Shown: positions 30,438 to 41,435 of the stretch, piece after piece
How the letters are laid out: each line of letters begins with the position of its first letter
Position numbering within the stretch: position 1 is the stretch's first letter
Assembly (NCBI RefSeq): GCF_020532665.2
Contig: NZ_JAIWPG020000003.1
Location: forward strand, 248,001-312,000
DNA: 64,000 bases
Source of the DNA: Lelliottia sp. WAP21
Lineage (GTDB): Bacteria > Pseudomonadota > Gammaproteobacteria > Enterobacterales > Enterobacteriaceae
Direction: 5' to 3'
Made by a program: the position numbers and the translations under genes
Notes under the pieces: generated by a model
What the model saw: the letters and a program-made list of their open reading frames with translations, nothing else
The model's database searches: none
What the model was told of the DNA's origin: nothing

Positions 30438-30651
30438 GCTGATTGCACAAATAATTCGCACATAGCGCGAAGACAGACTAAGTGAATGATTTAAAATTAA
30501 TCACATCAGGAAGCGCCATTTTTTTGAACAACAGCATCAGAAATGGTCGCGATGGCGTAGCAAAGAAGCGATTACACTTTAATCAGACCCCATCCCCAAC
30601 GAACAGGAGAGGCAGAGACCGTCACACAGCACCTTGTCGTGGAGCGTACGT
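30438..30651. other. Remainder of the rpsF-yjfY intergenic gap
   Basis: With the rpsF leader and promoter this makes a 343-bp gene-free stretch. It is AT-rich and should hold the yjfY promoter; TTTAAT near 30577 could be its -10 box but no good -35 was found. No ORF with a ribosome site was seen. Confidence 0.4.
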
Positions 30652-30927
30652 ATGAAAAACATCACAATTGCCCTTCTGGCTGTACTGTTGCTCAGTGCAA
30701 ACGCAACGGCAGCCATCAAGATAGATGGTCGACAGGCCCGGAATATGGATGATGTGCAGAGCTTAGGTGTGATTTACATCAATCATAATTTTGCCACCGA
30801 AAGCGAAGCAGATCAGGCCCTGAATGAAGAGACTGACGCGAGAGGCGCCCACTATTATCACGTCATGCTGATGCGAGAGCCCGGCAGCAACGGCAATATG
30901 CATGCAAGCGCGGATATCTACAAATAA
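30652..30927 (+). CDS. yjfY: YjfY, small secreted YhcN/DUF1471-family protein
   Basis: A 91-residue protein with a signal peptide (MKNITIALLAVLLLSANATA) and a mature DUF1471 domain (about 22-91), recognisable from SLGVIYINHNF and AHYYHVMLM. The ATG at 30652 gives the E. coli length. Family members are periplasmic stress and biofilm factors; YjfY itself has no established role. Two relatives, bsmA and yjfN, are on the far side of the ula genes. Confidence 0.92.
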   Translation: MKNITIALLAVLLLSANATAAIKIDGRQARNMDDVQSLGVIYINHNFATESEADQALNEETDARGAHYYHVMLMREPGSNGNMHASADIYK

Positions 30928-30982
30928 AGCGTCACGCGAGCACCAGGAAAGCCAACAACGAAAACATAGCACGCAATGATTT

Positions 30983-31007
30983 AGCCCCCTGCCCGGGGGC
31001 TTTTTTT
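30983..31007 (+). terminator. Intrinsic terminator of yjfY
   Basis: AGCCCCC (30983-30989) and GGGGGCT (30995-31001) with a 5-base loop, followed by a run of seven T. The T-run ends on the ulaF stop codon (31006-31008), so the hairpin also sits immediately after ulaF and may protect that mRNA end. Confidence 0.88.
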
Positions 31008-31692
31008 ATTTCTGCCCGTAATAGGCGTCGGGACCGTGCTTACGCAGATAATGTTTGTTCATCAGATAGCTGTCGATGGGGTGAAGCTGCGGATTAATAC
31101 CGCGTGCTATCCAGGCCATTTTTGCTACCTCTTCCATCACTACCGCGTTATGCACCGCATCGTGAGCATCTTTGCCCCAGGAGAAGGGCCCGTGCTGATA
31201 CACCACCATTCCCGGGGTATGCAACGGGTCGCGTTCCCCCAGCGTTTCAATGATGACCTTGCCCGTATTGCGTTCGTACTCGCCCGACACTTCGGCTTCG
31301 GTCAACGCACGGGTGCAGGGAATATCACCAAAGAAATAGTCCGCATGCGTGGTACCCAGCGCAGGAATGGCCATTCCTGCCTGTGCCCAGGCCGTGGCAT
31401 GCGTCGAGTGGGTATGCACAATGCCCCCGAGCGAGGGAAAACGTCGATAGAGCGCCAGGTGCGTGGCCGTATCAGATGAGGGATTCCAGCGGCCTTCGAT
31501 AACGTTGCCGTCCAGATCCACCACCACCATATCGTCAACGGTCATGGCGTCATAAGCCACGCCGCTCGGCTTAATCACCACCAGCCCACGCGCCCTGTCG
31601 ATAGCACTGACGTTCCCCCAGGTGAAGGTCACCAGGCCGTACCGGGGGAGGTCCATATTGGCGTCGAAAACCTGCTTTTTAAGCTGCTGCAT
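31006..31692 (-). CDS. ulaF: L-ribulose-5-phosphate 4-epimerase UlaF
   Basis: UlaF performs the last step of anaerobic L-ascorbate use, converting L-ribulose 5-phosphate to D-xylulose 5-phosphate for the pentose phosphate pathway. The 228-residue protein is a class II aldolase-fold enzyme; the zinc histidines are in [16 protein letters not shown] (near residue 95) and in YQHGPFAWG-like YQHGPFSWG (near 171). The ATG at 31692 gives [19 protein letters not shown] as in E. coli. It overlaps the end of ulaE by 14 bp. Confidence 0.96.
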   Translation of the reverse strand: MQQLKKQVFDANMDLPRYGLVTFTWGNVSAIDRARGLVVIKPSGVAYDAMTVDDMVVVDLDGNVIEGRWNPSSDTATHLALYRRFPSLGGIVHTHSTHATAWAQAGMAIPALGTTHADYFFGDIPCTRALTEAEVSGEYERNTGKVIIETLGERDPLHTPGMVVYQHGPFSWGKDAHDAVHNAVVMEEVAKMAWIARGINPQLHPIDSYLMNKHYLRKHGPDAYYGQK

Positions 31693-32545
31693 TACCGGCC
31701 TCCAGTAAGCCCGCACGCGCCATGCGCGCACGTACCCAGTCGCGTGCCAGAGCCACCTCGGCTTCCGGGTTTTCCGCGGTTTCGCTCCACATCTCAATCA
31801 GATAGGGTCCGCAGTAGCCGCTCTCTTTTAACGTCCGGAAGCACTGTTCAAAATCGACCACGCCGGTACCAAACGGCACATTTTTGAAGACGCCCGGGCG
31901 CGTATCTTTGACATGGACCGCCACGATATGCCCGATTCCGGCCTGTAACTCCATCTGCACATCGTTGTCCCATGCCGACAGATTGCCGATATCAGGATAA
32001 AGCTGGAACCAGGGATTATTCAGATAGTGCGCATACCCCAGCGCCTTGCTGATGGAGTTCATCAGGGGATAGTCCATGATCTCCATAGCCAGCGTGACCT
32101 GGGCACGGCTGGCCATCTCAACGCTCTCTTTCAGGCCTTCGCGAAACCGTCGACGCGTTTCGTCATTGGCTTCCTGATAATAGACGTCATACCCCGCCAG
32201 TTGGATGACGCGGATACCTACATCCTGGGCGAACGCGATGGCTTTGCGCATGATCTCCAGCCCCTGGGCGCGAATGGCATCGTCCTCGCATCCCAAAGGA
32301 AAGCGTCGATGTGCGCTCAAACACATGGACGGCACCCGCACGCCGGTTTCGGCAATGGCACTGACTAACGACAGACGCGCGTCACGATTCCAGTCAAGAC
32401 GGGATAAACGTGCGTCGGTTTCATCAATCGACATTTCAACAAAATCAAACCCGAGTTTTTTGGCGAGCTGTAGCCGTTCCAGCCAGCTCTCTCCGGCGGG
32501 GAGCGCCTTTTCATAAATCCCTAACGGGACATGTTTAAACAACAT
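31679..32545 (-). CDS. ulaE: L-xylulose-5-phosphate 3-epimerase UlaE
   Basis: UlaE converts L-xylulose 5-phosphate to L-ribulose 5-phosphate. The 288-residue protein has the xylose-isomerase-like TIM-barrel fold with acidic metal ligands in LAMEIMD and IEMWSE. It is four residues longer than the E. coli protein at the C-terminus (LLEAGNAAA). It starts 9 bp after ulaD. Confidence 0.96.
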   Translation of the reverse strand: MLFKHVPLGIYEKALPAGESWLERLQLAKKLGFDFVEMSIDETDARLSRLDWNRDARLSLVSAIAETGVRVPSMCLSAHRRFPLGCEDDAIRAQGLEIMRKAIAFAQDVGIRVIQLAGYDVYYQEANDETRRRFREGLKESVEMASRAQVTLAMEIMDYPLMNSISKALGYAHYLNNPWFQLYPDIGNLSAWDNDVQMELQAGIGHIVAVHVKDTRPGVFKNVPFGTGVVDFEQCFRTLKESGYCGPYLIEMWSETAENPEAEVALARDWVRARMARAGLLEAGNAAA

Positions 32546-32554
32546 ACCCGCTCC

Positions 32555-33205
32555 TTATCCCCACAGCTGGGCGATGGAGCGTTTAAACTGACGCGCGGCT
32601 TCAACAGGCGAAGCGGCATCACGAATACTGCGACCTGCGATAAACACATGAATCGGAATCCCCTGGAACAACGGGAGATCGTCGAGCGCCAGTCCCCCCG
32701 TTACGGTGACCTTGAAGCCCATATCCGCCAGACGTTTGATCGCACTGATATCGGCTTCGCCCCAGGCAACACCGGCGGCCTGCGCGTCACGACTGCGATG
32801 ATAGACCACCTGCTGAATCCCGGCATCACGCCACTCTTGCGCCTGTTCCCAGGTCCAGTAGCCCGTCAGTTCAATCTGCACGTCGCCACCGAACTCTTTC
32901 GCCACGTCCAGCGCACCTTTTGCGGTGTTGATATCTGCGCAGCAGATCACGGTGACCCAGTCGGCGTTCGCTTCAAAGCACATCCGCGAGAGAATTTTGC
33001 CCGCATCGGCAATTTTGGCATCGGCCAGCACAATTTTATGCGGATACAGCGCTTTCAGATCGCGTACGGCGCGCACGCCCTCACCGACACACAGAATGGT
33101 GCCGACTTCTATAATGTCCACCTCTTCCGCGATCAGGCGGGTGGTTTCGTATGCGTGCGACAGGGTCTGGTTATCAAGCGCAACCTGCAACATAGGTAAT
33201 GACAT
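32555..33205 (-). CDS. ulaD: 3-keto-L-gulonate-6-phosphate decarboxylase UlaD
   Basis: UlaD decarboxylates 3-keto-L-gulonate 6-phosphate to L-xylulose 5-phosphate. The 216-residue protein belongs to the orotidine-phosphate decarboxylase suprafamily; [11 protein letters not shown] carries the conserved Asp-x-Lys-x2-Asp catalytic set near residues 62-67. The ATG at 33205 ([13 protein letters not shown]) gives the E. coli length and has AAGGAATTG before it; the frame is open to 33235. Confidence 0.96.
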   Translation of the reverse strand: MSLPMLQVALDNQTLSHAYETTRLIAEEVDIIEVGTILCVGEGVRAVRDLKALYPHKIVLADAKIADAGKILSRMCFEANADWVTVICCADINTAKGALDVAKEFGGDVQIELTGYWTWEQAQEWRDAGIQQVVYHRSRDAQAAGVAWGEADISAIKRLADMGFKVTVTGGLALDDLPLFQGIPIHVFIAGRSIRDAASPVEAARQFKRSIAQLWG

Positions 33206-33218
33206 TTTCAATTCCTTC

Positions 33219-33686
33219 TTAAAGTGCCGCCGCATTGGCGCGATCGATTAAATCCAGCACGTCCTGCTCGGTACGGCAGGCGCGTAAACGGTCGAAATTA
33301 TCTTCATCATCAAACAGATTAACGATCTGCATAATGCCGACTTCCTGATGGGTGTTGGCATCAACAGCCGCCATGGTGATCAGGATATCGACCGGATCGT
33401 TATCTTCATGGTTGAACACCAGCGGCGTTTTGAGCGTCACCAGCGCGAAGCCGGTTTTTTTAACCCCCTCTTCCGGGCGGCCATGCGGCATTGCCAGACC
33501 GGGCGCAATCACAAAATAAGGACCGTGCTGATTAACGCCATCCAGAATGGCCTGGTAGTAACGCGGCTCCACAACGTCTGCCCTGACCAGCAAATCCACG
33601 CCGAGTTTGACGGCTTCCTGCCAGGTGCTGGCATCCGCCTGCAAAAGAATGGAATGATTTTCCGCCAGCGAATCACGTAATTTCAT
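33219..33686 (-). CDS. ulaC: Ascorbate-specific PTS enzyme IIA component UlaC
   Basis: UlaC passes phosphate from HPr to UlaB in the ascorbate phosphotransferase system. The 155-residue protein is a mannitol/fructose-type EIIA with the phosphorylated His68 in [14 protein letters not shown]. One residue longer than the E. coli protein. It lies 9 bp after ulaB. Confidence 0.96.
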   Translation of the reverse strand: MKLRDSLAENHSILLQADASTWQEAVKLGVDLLVRADVVEPRYYQAILDGVNQHGPYFVIAPGLAMPHGRPEEGVKKTGFALVTLKTPLVFNHEDNDPVDILITMAAVDANTHQEVGIMQIVNLFDDEDNFDRLRACRTEQDVLDLIDRANAAAL

Positions 33687-33695
33687 GACACGTCC

Positions 33696-34001
33696 TTATT
33701 TCACATCATTCGGGAAGTGCGCGTTGATCACCTCCATCAGTTTTGGACCAAAATCAGCGGCAGAGAGCATGTTGCGAACCCCCACCACATATTTGTTTCC
33801 GGTGACGGTAATTTCACCGGCGATATGGGTTGAGGCAATAATCACATCTGCGCCGCCCAACTCGCTTTTGTATTCGCCCACGGCACAGCTATTTACCGTG
33901 TGATCAACGCCTTGCTGCGTCAGAAACTGGTCCACTTTCATTTTCATGATCATGGAGCTGCCTTGCCCATTTCCACATACAGCCAGAATACGTACGGTCA
34001 T
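33696..34001 (-). CDS. ulaB: Ascorbate-specific PTS enzyme IIB component UlaB
   Basis: UlaB is the small cytoplasmic EIIB that takes phosphate on Cys9 ([13 protein letters not shown], the P-loop-like EIIB signature) and delivers it to ascorbate in UlaA. 101 residues, as in E. coli. It is 15 bp downstream of ulaA. Confidence 0.97.
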   Translation of the reverse strand: MTVRILAVCGNGQGSSMIMKMKVDQFLTQQGVDHTVNSCAVGEYKSELGGADVIIASTHIAGEITVTGNKYVVGVRNMLSAADFGPKLMEVINAHFPNDVK

Positions 34002-34016
34002 AATCGGAACTCCTTA

Positions 34017-35444
<1,428 letters not shown>

Positions 35445-35480
35445 TCAACCCCTCATGCGTAAAGTGCCCTCACTCTAGTA

Positions 35481-35523
35481 ATCACAAATAATCACTACAA
35501 GATTGAATTTGATTATTTGTGAT
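35481..35523. promoter_or_regulatory. UlaR operator pair on the ulaA side
   Basis: ATCACAAATAATCA (35481-35494) and TGATTATTTGTGAT (35510-35523) are perfect 14-bp inverted copies separated by 15 bp. They share the motif with the ulaG-side repeats and lie 67-109 bp before the ulaA start. Confidence 0.7.
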
Positions 35524-35722
35524 GTATCACGCAAATTATTTCCCTGCAGTTAATAGTGATTTTCATTACACACGGCACCACCTAAATTTATTTTTATATT
35601 ACATATAGATAGCAACAACACACCGCTTTAGACAGATTTATACCCTCTGTGCGACTCCTTCATCCTGTCATAAAAAACAGCAAAATTTGCCGTTGCAATG
35701 ATGATTAACTGGTGACAGTATA

Positions 35723-35758
35723 AATCACAACAAATCACTATATGATTATTTATGATTA
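35723..35758. promoter_or_regulatory. UlaR operator pair on the ulaG side
   Basis: AATCACAACAAATCA (35723-35737) and TGATTATTTATGATTA (35743-35758) are imperfect inverted copies of the ulaA-side motif, ending 18 bp before the ulaG ATG, a position that suits repression of ulaG. Confidence 0.68.
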
Positions 35759-35776
35759 GAAACAGGGAGTCGAACG

Positions 35777-36841
35777 ATGAGTAAAGTGAACAGCATCACC
35801 CGTGAATCCTGGATCCTGAGCACTTTCCCGGAATGGGGCAGCTGGCTTAATGAAGAGATCGAGCAAGAGCAGGTTGCGCCGGGTACCTTTGCTATGTGGT
35901 GGCTGGGGTGTACGGGTATCTGGCTGAAATCGGAAGGCGGCGCCAACATTTGCGTGGATTTCTGGTGCGGAACCGGCAAACAAAGCCATGGCAATCCGCT
36001 GATGAAACAAGGCCACCAGATGCAACGTATGGCGGGCGTTAAAAAGCTTCAGCCGAACCTGCGCACGACACCCTTTGTGCTTGATCCCTTTGCTATTCGT
36101 CAGATCGATGCCGTCCTGTCCACGCACGATCATAACGATCACATCGACGTGAACGTGGCCGCCGCCGTTATGCAAAACTGTGCCGACGACGTGCCGTTTA
36201 TCGGGCCGCAGACCTGTGTGGATTTATGGATTGGCTGGGGCGTGCCAAAAGAACGGTGCATCGTGATGAAGCCGGGCGATGTGGTGAAAATCAAAGACAT
36301 CGAGATCCATGCGCTGGATGCTTTTGACCGCACCGCGCTGATTACCCTTCCCGCCGATCAAAAAGCCGCAGGTGTTTTACCGGATGGCATGGACGAACGT
36401 GCCGTCAACTATCTGTTTAAAACGCCTGGAGGCTCGCTGTATCACAGCGGTGATTCACACTACTCCAATTATTACGCGAAACACGGCAATGACCATCAGA
36501 TCGACGTTGCGCTTGGCTCCTACGGGGAAAACCCACGGGGCATCACGGACAAAATGACCAGCGCCGATATGCTGCGCATGGCGGAAGCGCTGAACACCAA
36601 AGTGGTGATCCCTTTCCATCACGACATCTGGTCAAACTTCCAGGCCGATCCGCAGGAAATCCGCGTCCTGTGGGAGATGAAAAAAGACCGCCTGAAGTAT
36701 GGCTTTAAGCCCTTCATCTGGCAGGTAGGCGGTAAGTTTACCTGGCCGCTGGATAAAGATAACTTCGAATACCATTATCTACGTGGTTTTGACGATTGCT
36801 TCACGATCGAACCCGACCTGCCTTTCAAATCGTTCCTGTAA
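35777..36841 (+). CDS. ulaG: L-ascorbate-6-phosphate lactonase UlaG
   Basis: UlaG opens the lactone ring of L-ascorbate 6-phosphate to give 3-keto-L-gulonate 6-phosphate, the first cytoplasmic step after import. The 354-residue protein is a metallo-beta-lactamase-fold hydrolase with [12 protein letters not shown] (HxHxDH near residue 116) and the later metal ligands in [10 protein letters not shown] and PFHHDIW. Length is as in E. coli. GGGAG precedes the ATG. Divergent from the ulaA operon and followed by a hairpin and ulaR. Confidence 0.97.
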   Translation: MSKVNSITRESWILSTFPEWGSWLNEEIEQEQVAPGTFAMWWLGCTGIWLKSEGGANICVDFWCGTGKQSHGNPLMKQGHQMQRMAGVKKLQPNLRTTPFVLDPFAIRQIDAVLSTHDHNDHIDVNVAAAVMQNCADDVPFIGPQTCVDLWIGWGVPKERCIVMKPGDVVKIKDIEIHALDAFDRTALITLPADQKAAGVLPDGMDERAVNYLFKTPGGSLYHSGDSHYSNYYAKHGNDHQIDVALGSYGENPRGITDKMTSADMLRMAEALNTKVVIPFHHDIWSNFQADPQEIRVLWEMKKDRLKYGFKPFIWQVGGKFTWPLDKDNFEYHYLRGFDDCFTIEPDLPFKSFL

Positions 36842-36867
36842 GAATTCGCGACAATATAGCGATCTTT

Positions 36868-36892
36868 ATCGCCAGACTCTGAGTCTGGCGAT
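36868..36892 (+). terminator. Terminator hairpin after ulaG
   Basis: ATCGCCAGACT and AGTCTGGCGAT form a perfect 11-bp stem with loop CTG, followed by TCATCTTTTGCTT. It lies 27 bp past the ulaG stop. Confidence 0.8.
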
Positions 36893-36964
36893 TCATCTTT
36901 TGCTTAGTAATTTCAGGCTATTTCAAATATTATCTTTTCAAATCAATTTTTATCGGAATAGCTC

Positions 36965-37720
36965 ATGACGGAAGCGCAACGGCATCAAATTTTACTGGAA
37001 CTTCTGGGGCAAACGGGGTTTGTTACCGTCGAACAAGTTATCGACCGTTTAGGGATTTCGCCCGCAACCGCACGCCGGGATATCAACAAGCTGGATGAAA
37101 GCGGCAAGCTTAAAAAGGTGCGCAATGGTGCGGAAGCCATTAGTCAGCAACGCCCGCGCTGGACGCCCATGAACATTCATCAGGCGTTAAACCATGACGA
37201 AAAAATTCGCATTGCCCGCGCCGCGTCGCAACTGGTGAATCCTGGTGAAAGCGTGGTGATAAACTGTGGCTCCACCGCCATTTTGCTGGGCCGTGAAATG
37301 TGCGGCAAACCCGTGCAGATCATCACTAATTACCTGCCGCTGGCCAACTTCCTCATCGATCAGGAGCATGAGAGCGTAGTGATCATGGGCGGTCAGTATA
37401 ATAAGAGCCAGTCGATTACCCTTAGCCCGCAGGACAGCGAAAACAGCCTGTATGCCGGCCACTGGATGTTTACCAGTGGCAAAGGCCTGACAGCGGATGG
37501 GTTGTATAAAACCGATATGCTGACCGCGATGGCAGAACAGAATATGCTCAACGTCGTCGGCAAACTGGTGGTGCTGGTCGACAGCAGTAAGGTCGGTGAA
37601 CGTGCCGGTATGCTGTTCAGTCGCGCTGAGCAGATCGATATGGTGATCACCGGCAAAAATGCCAATCCGCAGATCCTTCAGAAACTGGAGGATCAGGGCG
37701 TGAAAATCCTGCGTGTTTAA
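36965..37720 (+). CDS. ulaR: UlaR, DeoR-family repressor of the ascorbate regulon
   Basis: UlaR represses ulaG and ulaABCDEF and is released by L-ascorbate 6-phosphate. The 251-residue protein has the DeoR helix-turn-helix at about residues 20-55 ([24 protein letters not shown]) and a sugar-phosphate-isomerase-like sensor domain from about 75. Same length as in E. coli. It ends in a 4-bp overlap with the convergent yjfP. Confidence 0.97.
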   Translation: MTEAQRHQILLELLGQTGFVTVEQVIDRLGISPATARRDINKLDESGKLKKVRNGAEAISQQRPRWTPMNIHQALNHDEKIRIARAASQLVNPGESVVINCGSTAILLGREMCGKPVQIITNYLPLANFLIDQEHESVVIMGGQYNKSQSITLSPQDSENSLYAGHWMFTSGKGLTADGLYKTDMLTAMAEQNMLNVVGKLVVLVDSSKVGERAGMLFSRAEQIDMVITGKNANPQILQKLEDQGVKILRV

Positions 37721-38442
37721 AGGTTCTGTAAAAAGAAATCAACGGTGGCATCAAGTGCCGTTGGGGTAATACGATGCCGTACACCGGCTTCCCAGACGCA
37801 GGTGAGTTGTTTATCCAGCCCGTCGCGAATTAGCGCCTGCTGTAACCGGAAGGTTTCCCCGGCGGGCACCACGTCATCTGCTTCGCCGTGCCATAAGAAC
37901 AGCGGCCTTTCGGCAAGACGCGGCAGTGCATCAGTGACGTCCCACGCCTTGAGCGATGCGCGAACGGCTTCAATATCACCCGTGGGCGGAAACAGCGTGT
38001 CTGCCAGCGTCAAAAAATAACCCGACCCCATCAGACTCGCCACACAGGTGACGTCAGGATGCTGCGTCATAATACCCAGCGCCGTCATTCCCCCCATTGA
38101 GGCACCGGCCACCGCCAGGCGTTGATCGGCCACCAGTCCGGCGGCAAAGAGTGCGTCACGGAGCCCGGCGAACTCCACCAGATTACCGTGAAGAATTTGC
38201 CAGAACTGCCCCAGCCGATTCTGTTCATCGCCGCGGTAACGCGAACCATGATCGGGGGCATCGGGCATGACGACACGAAACCCCGCCTGCGCCAGCGCAA
38301 CCGCAAAGTAGCTGTAAACCAGTTTTGATGAGGTAAATCCATGATAAAAAATAATAACGGGTAAAGGCTGTGTCGCTTTTCCCGCCGGAAAAGCGTGTAA
38401 AATCTCGTGGTCACCCAGCCTCTGGGTCGTTAACTCAATCAT
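37717..38442 (-). CDS. yjfP: Esterase YjfP, alpha/beta hydrolase
   Basis: A 241-residue alpha/beta hydrolase; E. coli YjfP (249 residues) shows carboxylesterase activity on short acyl esters. The nucleophile elbow is AGASMGGMT (serine near residue 114), the acid is in [10 protein letters not shown], and the histidine is probably in GVRHRITP near the end. HGF in [11 protein letters not shown] supplies the oxyanion hole. Natural substrate unknown. The stop overlaps that of ulaR. Confidence 0.93.
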   Translation of the reverse strand: MIELTTQRLGDHEILHAFPAGKATQPLPVIIFYHGFTSSKLVYSYFAVALAQAGFRVVMPDAPDHGSRYRGDEQNRLGQFWQILHGNLVEFAGLRDALFAAGLVADQRLAVAGASMGGMTALGIMTQHPDVTCVASLMGSGYFLTLADTLFPPTGDIEAVRASLKAWDVTDALPRLAERPLFLWHGEADDVVPAGETFRLQQALIRDGLDKQLTCVWEAGVRHRITPTALDATVDFFLQNL

Positions 38443-38601
38443 GGCCGCTCCTTATTCGTGTGGGTGATTCATAATGTTGAGAACTGGATTACGCTTTCAG
38501 GACATTTTCATTCGAAATTTACGTTACAGATAACAGTTTGGGAACATTCCCCCAAAAGGAAATTCGCAGACATCTACACTATGGCTATCAGGAAACGAGA
38601 T

Positions 38602-38910
38602 ATGGCTATGCGAAGGTTTGCTGCTTTATTGCTGGTGTCATTATTAGCGGGCTGTAGCGCGCTGCAAGGCACACCGCAACCTGCTCCACCGGTTGCCGAT
38701 CATCCGCAGGAAATTCGTCGTAATCAGACTGAAGGATTACAGCGAATGGGGACGGTTACCGTACTGGTTCGCGGTTCCCCGGATGATGCGCAAGATGCTA
38801 TTAAAGCAAAAGCTGTCGCTGCAAACGCAGATTATTACGTGATCATATTGGTCGACGAAACGATCGTTACGGGACAATGGTACTCGCAGGCAATTTTGTA
38901 TCGCAAGTAA
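38602..38910 (+). CDS. bsmA: BsmA, biofilm/stress lipoprotein of the DUF1471 family
   Basis: A 102-residue lipoprotein. The ATG at 38602 is preferred (AGGA eight bases before it); it gives a signal sequence ending in the lipobox LLAGC, so the mature protein is lipidated on its first cysteine. The DUF1471 domain follows (about 45-102). E. coli BsmA (YjfO) is linked to biofilm maturation and tolerance of acid and peroxide. The sequence is more divergent from E. coli than its neighbours; the name rests on position and family. Confidence 0.85.
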   Translation: MAMRRFAALLLVSLLAGCSALQGTPQPAPPVADHPQEIRRNQTEGLQRMGTVTVLVRGSPDDAQDAIKAKAVAANADYYVIILVDETIVTGQWYSQAILYRK

Positions 38911-39058
38911 CGTTCAGAATTTAAGCGACATTTACACTGCTTTGCGTCCATAGACGTTTTCCTGTCCACAATAAACTGCATGCCTGTGACAAAGGAAATG
39001 AGTTTATTCGCGAAGGATTGCCCGGCGGATACCGGAGACCTGTGAAATGGAGTTGACT

Positions 39059-39334
39059 ATGAAACGATCGCTTGCTTTAACCTCACTCTTGCTCTCAGCC
39101 GGGCTGGTGAGCACGACCGCACAATCCGCAGAGTTCGCCAGTGCAGATTGCGTCACAGGCTTGAATGAGATTGGGCTTATCTCCGTGAATAATATTTCGG
39201 GAAGCCAGCAGGACGTTGAGCGTGTTATCGCGTTAAAAGCCGATGAGCAGGGCGCGTCCTGGTACCGAATCGTTCAGATGCAGGAAAACAACCGTGCCGA
39301 TCAGTGGCAGGTGAAAGCCATCCTTTATGCCTGA
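39059..39334 (+). CDS. yjfN: YjfN, periplasmic DUF1471 protein
   Basis: A 91-residue secreted protein: signal peptide (MKRSLALTSLLLSAGLVSTTAQSA) and a mature DUF1471 domain starting EFASADCVTGLNEIG. The ATG at 39059 has GGAG seven bases upstream; an in-frame ATG at 39047 is less likely. E. coli YjfN has been reported to activate the periplasmic protease DegP through its C-terminal segment; the corresponding end here is DQWQVKAILYA. Followed by a strong terminator. Confidence 0.9.
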   Translation: MKRSLALTSLLLSAGLVSTTAQSAEFASADCVTGLNEIGLISVNNISGSQQDVERVIALKADEQGASWYRIVQMQENNRADQWQVKAILYA

Positions 39335-39343
39335 GCCACATAA

Positions 39344-39374
39344 AAAAGCCACGTTATTTCAGTGGCTTTTCTGT
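39344..39374 (+). terminator. Intrinsic terminator of yjfN
   Basis: AAAAGCCAC (39344-39352) and GTGGCTTTT (39362-39370) form a 9-bp stem with a 9-base loop, continuing into CTGTTTTT. With A-runs and T-runs on both sides it can work in both directions. Confidence 0.85.
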
Positions 39375-39416
39375 TTTTGCTCCCGCCTCTCCCGCCTTGT
39401 AACCTGAGCATTACGG

Positions 39417-39439
39417 TCATGTAACAATTTGTTACATGA
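39417..39439. promoter_or_regulatory. Perfect 23-bp palindrome upstream of the second chemoreceptor gene
   Basis: TCATGTAACAA and TTGTTACATGA are perfect inverted copies around one central T. It ends seven bases before a sigma-28-like -35 box, where a bound protein could activate or block the promoter. It does not fit the CRP or TyrR pattern, and no T-run follows. The binding protein is unknown. Confidence 0.6.
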
Positions 39440-39445
39440 AATCGA

Positions 39446-39472
39446 TAAATGTTATCCGCGCTCTGCCGTTGA
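39446..39472 (+). promoter_or_regulatory. Sigma-28 (FliA)-like promoter of the second chemoreceptor
   Basis: TAAATGTT (39446-39453), 11 bases, then GCCGTTGA (39465-39472) fit TAAAGTTT-N11-GCCGATAA with 12 of 16 matches and exact spacing, 31 bp before the start codon. Confidence 0.7.
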
Positions 39473-39503
39473 ACAGCCATACCTTTTCGACGATGAGCAA
39501 TTT

Positions 39504-41435
39504 ATGATCAACTTTTTCCGCCGCGCGGGACTGGGCACCAAACTCTCTCTGCTGACCGGCATCAGCGTGGCGGCCCTGTTCCTGCTGTTCACCTTTCTTC
39601 TGAGCCATAAAGCCAGCGAACAGCTTGAAACTCTGGCCGTGGAAGATCTGCATAATCAGTCTACCGGCGTGGTGGATATGGTGCAGATGTTCAATACCAG
39701 CCTCAGCGAAGAAGTGGAGAGCTACACCAAACTCTTCACCACCTTTCTGCCCCAGCCGCTGAACATTGACCCCAGCCAGAGCCGCACCATCAATAACCAG
39801 ACCGTTCCGCTCCTGAAAGGCGGAGAAACCGAGCTGCATGAAAACAGCACCCTCTCGGATGATTTTTTAAACCGCACGGGGGCCATTTCAACGCTGTTTG
39901 TCCGCAGCGGTAATGATTTCATCCGCGTCGCAACATCCCTGCGCAAAGAGAACGGCGAGCGAGCCATCGGTACGGTACTGGATACCACCAGCCCGGCCTT
40001 TGCTTCCGTAGCGAAAGGAGAGATTTATCGTGGCCTGGCGCTGCTTTTCGGCAAGCGATATATCACCCAGTATCAGCCGGTCAAAGACGCGGGCGGCCAG
40101 GTGATTGCCATCATTTTTGTGGGCGTGGATATTACGCCGTCATGGAACATCATGCGTGAAAAAATCCTCAACCGTCGACTGGGCGAAAGCGGTCACTTCT
40201 ATGTTCTGGATCGCGGCCAGGGCAAAACGCGTGGCCAGTATCTGTTCCATGCCGACAAAGAAGGTCAGTTGCCCGCATGGGCAAGCGACATTCAGCAGGC
40301 GGTCATGAGCGGCCAGTCCGGCACGCTCGAGCGCGTCAGCGATGATGACCGCACGCTTAAAATGGCCTACACCCCGATGCCCGGCTGGAACTGGACGATC
40401 ATTGGCGAAGTGGATAAATCGGTCCTCCTGGAGAACGTCACCGCCCTGAGGGATCGGTTCCTGTTAGCCGGCGCGGTACTTTCTGCACTGTTTGCTTTGA
40501 TGTTTGTGGTGATTATTCGTCGCTGGCTAACCCGTCCCTTGCATCGCGTGATTCACCTGGCGCGTCTGTACGCCGCAGGCGATTTGCGGGCAGAACTGCC
40601 GGTGACTCGTCAGGATGAAGTGGGCCAGTTGATTGCTGCCATCAATGGCATCGGGGGTGGGTTACAGACTATTGTTCAGCAGGTTCGCGAATCGGCAGGC
40701 GATATCCACCTGGGGACTAACGCCCTGGCGTCCGATAGCGGTGAAATCTCTGAGCAAATTAACAAGCAGGCCAGCAGCGTTGAAGAAACCTCTGCCAGCA
40801 TGGAACAGCTAGCGGCAACGGTGCAGCAAAATGCCGCCAACATGCAGCAGACACAGCAGCTGGTGAGTGAAACCTCTCGCGCCGTACATCAGGGCGGCGA
40901 GACGGTCGGACACGCCGTGGCTACCATGGACGATATCCGCGTGGCGTCAAAACGCATTGAAGACATCACCCGCGTGATTGAGTCTATCGCCTTCCAGACC
41001 AATATTCTGGCGCTGAACGCTGCCGTTGAGGCCGCACGGGCGGGTGAACACGGCAAAGGGTTTGCCGTTGTCGCGCAGGAAGTCCGCGCGCTGGCCGCAC
41101 GCAGCGCCAACGCGGTGAAAGAGATTGAACAACTGATTGGCGATACGCTGAAAAAGGTGAGTGAAGGGCATCAGCTTTCAGAGCAAACCCGCCATGCGAT
41201 GGACGCGATCATTGTGCATATTGATAACATCAGCCAACTGGTGGGCGAAATTAACCATGCCTCGCATGAACAATCAGCGGGGATCCGACAGGTTAATCTG
41301 GCCATGGCACATATTGGCGAAGCGTCGCATATCAATGCGGATCGCGTCTCACGTAGCGAGCAAACCGCGCACACGCTGCGCGAGAAAGGATCGCATCTGA
41401 CGGAACTGGTCAGTGTGTTCCGCTTAAAGTCTTAA
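39504..41435 (+). CDS. Methyl-accepting chemotaxis protein with Cache-like sensor domain
   Basis: A 643-residue chemoreceptor. TM1 is at about 12-32, a large periplasmic Cache-like domain at about 35-315 (with [34 protein letters not shown] and [16 protein letters not shown]), TM2 at about 319-339, then HAMP and the signalling domain with [35 protein letters not shown]. It lacks the NWETF tail, so adaptation must depend on other receptors or other contacts. The ATG at 39504 is chosen because the TTG-initiated extension upstream would cover the promoter. Ligand unknown. The stop overlaps that of aidB by 4 bp. Confidence 0.92.
   Translation: MINFFRRAGLGTKLSLLTGISVAALFLLFTFLLSHKASEQLETLAVEDLHNQSTGVVDMVQMFNTSLSEEVESYTKLFTTFLPQPLNIDPSQSRTINNQTVPLLKGGETELHENSTLSDDFLNRTGAISTLFVRSGNDFIRVATSLRKENGERAIGTVLDTTSPAFASVAKGEIYRGLALLFGKRYITQYQPVKDAGGQVIAIIFVGVDITPSWNIMREKILNRRLGESGHFYVLDRGQGKTRGQYLFHADKEGQLPAWASDIQQAVMSGQSGTLERVSDDDRTLKMAYTPMPGWNWTIIGEVDKSVLLENVTALRDRFLLAGAVLSALFALMFVVIIRRWLTRPLHRVIHLARLYAAGDLRAELPVTRQDEVGQLIAAINGIGGGLQTIVQQVRESAGDIHLGTNALASDSGEISEQINKQASSVEETSASMEQLAATVQQNAANMQQTQQLVSETSRAVHQGGETVGHAVATMDDIRVASKRIEDITRVIESIAFQTNILALNAAVEAARAGEHGKGFAVVAQEVRALAARSANAVKEIEQLIGDTLKKVSEGHQLSEQTRHAMDAIIVHIDNISQLVGEINHASHEQSAGIRQVNLAMAHIGEASHINADRVSRSEQTAHTLREKGSHLTELVSVFRLKS

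Noticed and set aside
35519-35532. GTGATGTATCAC before ulaA as a CRP site
   Set aside because: The half-sites are too close: CRP needs TGTGA and TCACA six bases apart, and here only four separate them.
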